A DNA stretch of 64,000 nt, from NCBI GenBank assembly GCA_025765595.1, contig JAIVFH010000059.1, positions 124,001 to 188,000 on the forward strand, given 5' to 3'. The notes beneath the pieces are model-generated. The model was given only the letters and a program-made list of their open reading frames with translations, was not told the DNA's origin and searched no databases. The position numbers and the translations under genes were made by a program. The stretch's first letter is position 1, and each line of letters begins with the position of its first letter. This stretch comes from Obelidium mucronatum. Lineage: Eukaryota > Chytridiomycota > Chytridiomycetes > Chytridiales > Chytriomycetaceae. This document shows positions 59,264-64,000 of this stretch, in pieces.

Positions 59264-60289
59264 ATGACAAGCTGGTTCTCGCGAGACAAGCCGCCGCCGC
59301 CGCCGCCGCCATCGCTCGCGCGGTCGCAGTCGCAGTCGCAGTCGCAGTCGCAGTCGCAGGCGCGCAGCGAGTCGCAGGCGTCGAACGCAAACGCAGCCGC
59401 AGCCGCAGACACCGCCGCCGCCGACGGGCAGCGCGGCCGCCGCTCGCAGTCGCAGGCGTCGCTGCGCAGCGGCGGCTCGCGCTCGACACGTTCGCGCTCA
59501 AAGGGCGGCGGCGGCGGCGGCTGGTTCGGCAGCGGCAGCGGCGGCATCTCCGCCGACTCCGCAGAGACTTTCACGCTGGCGCGGCCGCCGCCGGGCCCGA
59601 GAACCCTGCGCCACGCGGCGGCGCCTGCTCCCACCAACAACATGTCAAGCCCAATCACCCCGCTGCCCCCGCCGCCCTCGCTTCTCACGGCCCAGCAGCC
59701 CCTGCACATTGCCCCCAAAGACTACATTGCCCTGTCCATCTACTTCCACGAACAAACCCCACACATGGACATCGCCACTTACTACGCCAGTCTCAGTGCC
59801 GCCTCAGGAAACAGCGTCGGCCTCTTTCTCTACGGAATTGCTCTACGCCATGGCCAGGGTGTACCCCAGGACTCGAAACTGGGAGTCGAAATATTATCAA
59901 AGAGTGCCGATGCTGCAATGGGAATGTATTCTACGTCTGCAAATGGTGGATCAATAGGATTCACAGATACCCTATCTAGATTGCCTGGTACGGGTGCTGT
60001 ACGGGCCCTCGCCAAAAAAGAACTCGGTGCTGCGTTGTTTGAACTGGGAAACTGCTATCAAAATGGGTGGGGAGTGAACGTCAGCCTACATACGGCCTTG
60101 TACTACTTTATCGTTGCCAGTGGTCTTGGGGAAGTGGATGCACACGTTACTTTGGCGGATGCTTACATGCGGGGTGAGTTGGGTGTCAAAGTTGACAAGA
60201 AGGAAGCTGCAAAATACTATCGGTTAGCTGTTGAAGCGGGTTATAAAGAACCTGGATTGCATTGGATATATAAAGAAAAGTGGAAGTAA
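59264..60289 (+). CDS. Sel1-repeat protein with disordered SQ-rich N-terminus
   Basis: Single exon, 341 residues. The first 130 residues are low complexity: polyPro (PPPPPPPSLA), an SQ dipeptide run, Ala and Gly runs and RSKGGGGGGW, in GC-rich codons. Sel1-like repeats follow: MDIATYYASLSAASGNSVGL, LYGIALRHGQGVPQDSKLGV, ALFELGNCYQNGWGVNVSLH, and AHVTLADAYMRGELGVKVDK with AKYYRLAVEAGYKEPG. Such proteins are adaptors, e.g. of the fungal Chs4/Skt5 or Dsf2 type. It carries no TIR domain, unlike the Sel1 gene at 51339. Stop codon is 22 bp from that of the convergent DUF255 gene. Confidence 0.83.
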   Translation: MTSWFSRDKPPPPPPPSLARSQSQSQSQSQSQARSESQASNANAAAAADTAAADGQRGRRSQSQASLRSGGSRSTRSRSKGGGGGGWFGSGSGGISADSAETFTLARPPPGPRTLRHAAAPAPTNNMSSPITPLPPPPSLLTAQQPLHIAPKDYIALSIYFHEQTPHMDIATYYASLSAASGNSVGLFLYGIALRHGQGVPQDSKLGVEILSKSADAAMGMYSTSANGGSIGFTDTLSRLPGTGAVRALAKKELGAALFELGNCYQNGWGVNVSLHTALYYFIVASGLGEVDAHVTLADAYMRGELGVKVDKKEAAKYYRLAVEAGYKEPGLHWIYKEKWK

Positions 60290-60311
60290 AGTAATAGTAA
60301 ACAAATCATCA

Positions 60312-63217
60312 TCAAGCAAGCAATTGCTGAATTCCTTCGACACTATCAGCAGGCTTGAAACAAGTACCTCGGTCGCAAATGAAAACTTGAAACTTTCCAG
60401 CCTGTTCTTGAGTATCGGTGCTCATTAGCTTGAGCTTATAGCTCTTATTCATTAACCATGATCCATTCGTGCTCTTGATGAATATCATGAATGGATCAAA
60501 GGTTTGCATCACGGCTTGCAATGACATGCCGTCAATATCTCCTTGAATGACAACCTTCCAAACAAAAGTAAAATTATGAACACAGCAATTCCCCAGTAAG
60601 TTCCTTATATCTTACTTACCTCCTTGAACCCACGATCAAGAGCGATGACTCCAATCATCATGACAGGCAATGACCGAGGCAACTGCGACAGCTTGACAAA
60701 ACTAGACAAAAGAACTCGCTTTGCCCGATCTCTGAAGCTAAGACATCGCGTTTGACGATCAGAGAGAGTGTCCAAAGTACAGTGCATAGAATCAGTTGAT
60801 TCGGCTGTCCCAAATATTGCGTCGAGTCTCAAAAGATTGAGTACTGCAATAGAGCCAGCGGCTGGCTCGGCTTTATCGTTGTCTAATTTGCAGGGAATTA
60901 ACACTTTTAGATCCACACACATACACATACCTTCTTTCATTCGCAAAAGAACCCTTTCGTCCTTCATACCACTGAAATATCCTGCAACCGCATCATCCCA
61001 AAACAGCGTGTCCATCGAATGCTGTAATTCCACTGCCCATTTTAACCAACTGTCATCAAACGTACTGGCATACAGCTCAAGCAGAGCGTCAATCAAGAAG
61101 GCAAAATCAGTGGCATATCCAACAGCATCAGATCCCAGCTGATGTAATACAACTTGATTTTCTTGTCTGTACATGTTGCAGCGGATGAATGTCGCCGCCG
61201 CTATCGCCAAATCAGTGAACTGTTTGTCATTAAACACTCGGCCTGCTCGTGCCAAACTCGATATCATTATCCCTGGTGCCAACTTTAAGTTACCCAAGAA
61301 CTAAATGATAAAATCAAAATTCTTGAAAATGGGCTTCACCGTTAGATGATGTTGCAACTCTTTCTTCACGAATTGGCTGTGGTCTTGATTTGCGATAACG
61401 GAGGAGGCTTGCAAGACAGTTGCCAATAGATTCGGATACATGTTTTTCTTCTTTGGCGAATTTTTTGGCTGTCTCTGTGATGGAATGCGCTTGTGCCAGA
61501 ACATTCTACATTCAAGCGTAAACGTCGTTTCAAACAAAAGTCAACAAACCTTTCCAATCAACTCTCCAGATTCATCATCCGAGGATTCAATGTTTCCATC
61601 TTTTTTAATTCCATAATAGAACTTGAACATTGAGGAATCCTCACCAAAGCCCAAAACCGTATTAATATCTGCTTCGTCCCATAAATAATAACACCCCTCT
61701 ATAATATCAATCAATAAGAATCCAGTCCAGAATTTTGGCAACTGAAGCATACCTTGCTTTGTTTGGCCGTGTTGTGGCTTGGAATCGGCGTCTTGGCCTC
61801 CACAAAACGCACCGCCTTCACATTTCAATTCTCGATCGACATATTGTACAATTTGCCTGGCCACGGTTTCGTAAAGTGGGTCTTTGGTAATCGAAAACAA
61901 ATCGGTGTAGATAACTAACAGCTGGCCTTGATCATACAACATCTTTTCAAAACTGTTTTGAAATAGTTACTATCGTCAACAAATAATTTTTCCCTTAAGG
62001 AGGGGACTTAACTGTGGAACCTTCCATGCCTTGTCCACTGTGTACCGATGGAACCCTCCTCCAACATGATCGCGAATTCCGGATTCAGACATTTTCGTAA
62101 ACGCTAATTCCACCATCTCCAACGCACTTTGCGCCTCTTGAGAACTCTTGCGCAGAGATTCAAGAAGCAACCCATGCATGTACTTTGGATTCAACTGGCC
62201 GACATCAATCTGATACTTTTCCGCAATCTTCATCATGACAGGAACAGAGCCTTCAGGAGTATCCCCCAGTTCCTCAATCACTTTGGCTGGAACAAGACGA
62301 GCTTTATAATACGCCAACAAAAACCGAAACACGGAAGCCCTCGGGAACTTGCTACTACACCCCCCAGCATCACACGTTGATTCCAAAATCCCTCCATACC
62401 GGAAATCAAAAACTTGTCGGATCGCGTGAAAAGTCTTGCTTGCCAACTTCAAGTTCTCAAACGCTCCTCGAGGAACCAAGGCAATATTGCTTTCGCCTAG
62501 TTTTATCTGGTCTTTTAGGGTCTGGAAGTCGTCGATGCTGTTTTGGAGAATGTTGTAGTAGTTGTTGGATTTCCAGTTTTTCGCAATCCTTGTCAAGATT
62601 GTGGGGAATCCCGCTATTCCGCCGGGTTTTGAGAGTGGAGGGAAGTAGGTTCCGCCAAAGAATGGCTTTAAATGAGGGGTGCAGAATATTGTCAGTGGCC
62701 AACCGCCTTCACCTTGGAATGTCTCAATATATGCCTGTACAATGAATGATAGTATTACGTAATAGAGATCAGGAAGAAGAAATACGCGCTTCGCGCTGAT
62801 TGCTAGCAACTACCTGGTATAGCTGGTCAACTGTGGGTAATTCCTCTCTATTTTTATTGCGGTTTTTGATGAACTGTTAGGTATAGATTATGATTCGACA
62901 GCTGTACCTGTCCACCTTGACATTGATAAAGTGCTCGTTCATTATGGCTGCAGTTGCTTCGCTTTCAAAACTTTCGTGCATCATTACATGACACCAATGG
63001 CAGGTGGAATATCCAATCGAGAGTAATATTGGCTATAACGTGGTTGAAAAAAAAACACAAAAAGATAGAAATAAAAACCTAAGACCTTATCATCATTTCG
63101 CGATCGATCAAAGGCTTCTTGACCCCATGGAAACCAATCAACAGGGTTGTGGGCGTGTTGTCTGAGATATGAGGACGATGAGTTAACGAGACGATTGGTG
63201 AACTTTGGCTCGTTCAT
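60312..63217 (-). CDS. SPATA20/YyaL-like protein (DUF255 thioredoxin domain)
   Basis: Ten exons: 63086-63217, 62908-63032, 62814-62847, 62013-62734, 61753-61952, 61550-61698, 61340-61505, 60931-61272, 60620-60882 and 60312-60554, giving 791 residues with all phases agreeing. The thioredoxin-like start has [20 protein letters not shown] and [13 protein letters not shown], then [11 protein letters not shown] with CxxC at 55-58. The six-hairpin barrel part has [14 protein letters not shown] [41 protein letters not shown] and [19 protein letters not shown] is placed by choosing a CCAG acceptor at 61273. A 34-nt exon codes [11 protein letters not shown]. Biochemical role of the family is poorly defined; possibly carbohydrate or redox related. 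Confidence 0.94.
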
Positions 63218-63251
63218 TATTTTATTCTGTTTTTAAATATTGAATGCCAAC
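63218..63251. promoter_or_regulatory. 34-bp bidirectional promoter spacer
   Basis: Only 34 bp (AT-rich) separate the ATG of the DUF255 gene (-) from the ATG of the TRIM37-like gene (+). The transcription start sites must overlap the neighbouring coding sequence or lie within these bases. Confidence 0.6.
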
Positions 63252-64000
63252 ATGTCCACCATCGCACCACAACCCAACGCGTCCTCAACATCCTCTCTAC
63301 CGCCTGAGTTCGAAGATATGTAAGGCTTCCTCTTGGCCAAGGAAGCGCTGTCTTAAAACACGAGAATCTGACAGGTTTAAATGCTACATCTGCTTTGAGC
63401 AACTCGACCGCCCCGTCATGTGCCCAACATGCTCAAAGATTGGCTGTGAAGACTGCGTATCAGTTAAGTTTCATCCGCTGCTATTTTATTCCCTGCGGTG
63501 GTTTAACATGCAAACGCTTGGAAAGTAGAAGTGGCTCGAGACAAACAACCACCACTGTCCGCACTGTCGCTCCCACTTGACCAGCGATACTCTTGTTGTT
63601 TGCCGTTTCATGAATGACTTGGCAAAAGTTTGTTATGCCTTGTTTTTTTTTATGCTTTGATTGTCTCAGTCTCGGACTGAGCCTAACAAATAACCCTTTC
63701 GCCCTTTTCAACCAGCAAGTACGCGAAGTTGTCAGTGCAAATCTTCGAAGTGGAAGTACAGGAAATATTGCCAACTCAGCCGCGGAACAATGCAAAGAAC
63801 ACGGTGCTCCCCTATATTACTTTTGCCATTCATGTCAAGACGCCATATGCAGCGATTGCGCCGTCCTCGCAAACAAAGTATCTGAACGCTCTCATATATA
63901 TTCTCCAATCACCACCAAAAAAAAAAAAAGAACTAACATACTTCAATTTTCCAAAATAGCACAAGGACCACGCTTTGGAACACCTCCAAACAGTATATTC
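63252..64000 (+). CDS. TRIM37-like RING/B-box E3 ubiquitin ligase (3' end outside window)
   Basis: Exons 63252-63319, 63375-63462, 63532-63627, 63716-63877 and 63960 to the window edge. A RING: FKCYICFEQLDRPVMCPTCS, GCEDCVSWLETNNHHCPHCR, SDTLVVCRFMNDLAK, the spacing and wording of TRIM37. A B-box follows: CKEHGAPLYYFCHSCQDAIC, SDCAVLANKHKDHALEHLQT. The introns at 63628-63715 and 63878-63959 carry CTAAC branch-like sites. The MATH domain expected next is beyond the edge. Its start is 34 bp from that of the divergent DUF255 gene, so they must share a promoter. Role: ubiquitin transfer; TRIM37 acts on peroxisomal and centrosomal targets in animals. Confidence 0.9.

Overview
The window is nuclear DNA from a fungus, most likely an early-diverging zoosporic (chytrid-like) one; that placement is inference. 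The evidence is genes with many short GT-AG introns (about 42-120 nt, often with a CTAAC-like branch site), very tight gene spacing (34-42 bp between some divergent starts), secreted LPMO-like enzymes, a GH18 chitinase, polyglutamine-rich proteins and a DUF1399 glycine-rich-domain protein. I rebuilt exon structures by hand; for every model given with exon coordinates, exon phases and total length are consistent.

Layout. 1-1.8 kb: two tandem LPMO-like genes (-), the first cut by the window edge. 2.3-14.2 kb: acyl-protein thioesterase (+), a disordered protein (+), the DEAH helicase Prp43/DHX15 (-), tRNA pseudouridine synthase Deg1/Pus3 (+), a third LPMO with a Thr-rich linker (+), and a DUF1399 protein (-). 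14.4-19.6 kb: a broken 3' fragment of an oligopeptidase gene, the intact S9A oligopeptidase (+), and a membrane-anchored PDI-like protein (+). 19.7-25.5 kb: a ZRANB2-like splicing factor (-), three polyQ/low-complexity proteins (+), and a small broken membrane-protein gene carrying a perfect 130-bp tandem duplication. 25.9-29 kb: two neighbouring C2H2 zinc-finger genes whose introns recur at one position within the finger. 29-31.1 kb: a GH18 chitinase (-) and an unresolved coding-like segment upstream of it.

31.1-51.3 kb is a gene-poor island. Its left part holds only decayed coding-like fragments, a 16-base poly(A) and a 30-base poly(G). Its right part is a Ty1/copia retrotransposon (41056-49999) with 142-bp LTRs. 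It carries a nested non-LTR insertion with poly(A) and a 26-bp target duplication, a nested 144-bp solo LTR with a 5-bp target duplication, and several pol frameshifts. A 49-bp-unit minisatellite and tRNA-like (SINE-type) sequences follow.

51.3-57.5 kb is the most unusual part. A TIR-domain plus Sel1-repeat protein (-, with an in-frame TGA) is divergent from an 1118-residue fusion of a P-loop GTPase with a class 3 lipase (+). Both have their key catalytic residues. The pair resembles a signalling enzyme plus effector arrangement, so it is the best candidate for an undescribed immune-like or self/non-self system; function is inference only.

57.7-64 kb returns to dense housekeeping-type genes: a CCDC43-like protein (+), an unknown Q-rich protein (-), a Sel1-repeat protein (+), a SPATA20/DUF255 protein (-) and the start of a TRIM37-like E3 ligase (+).
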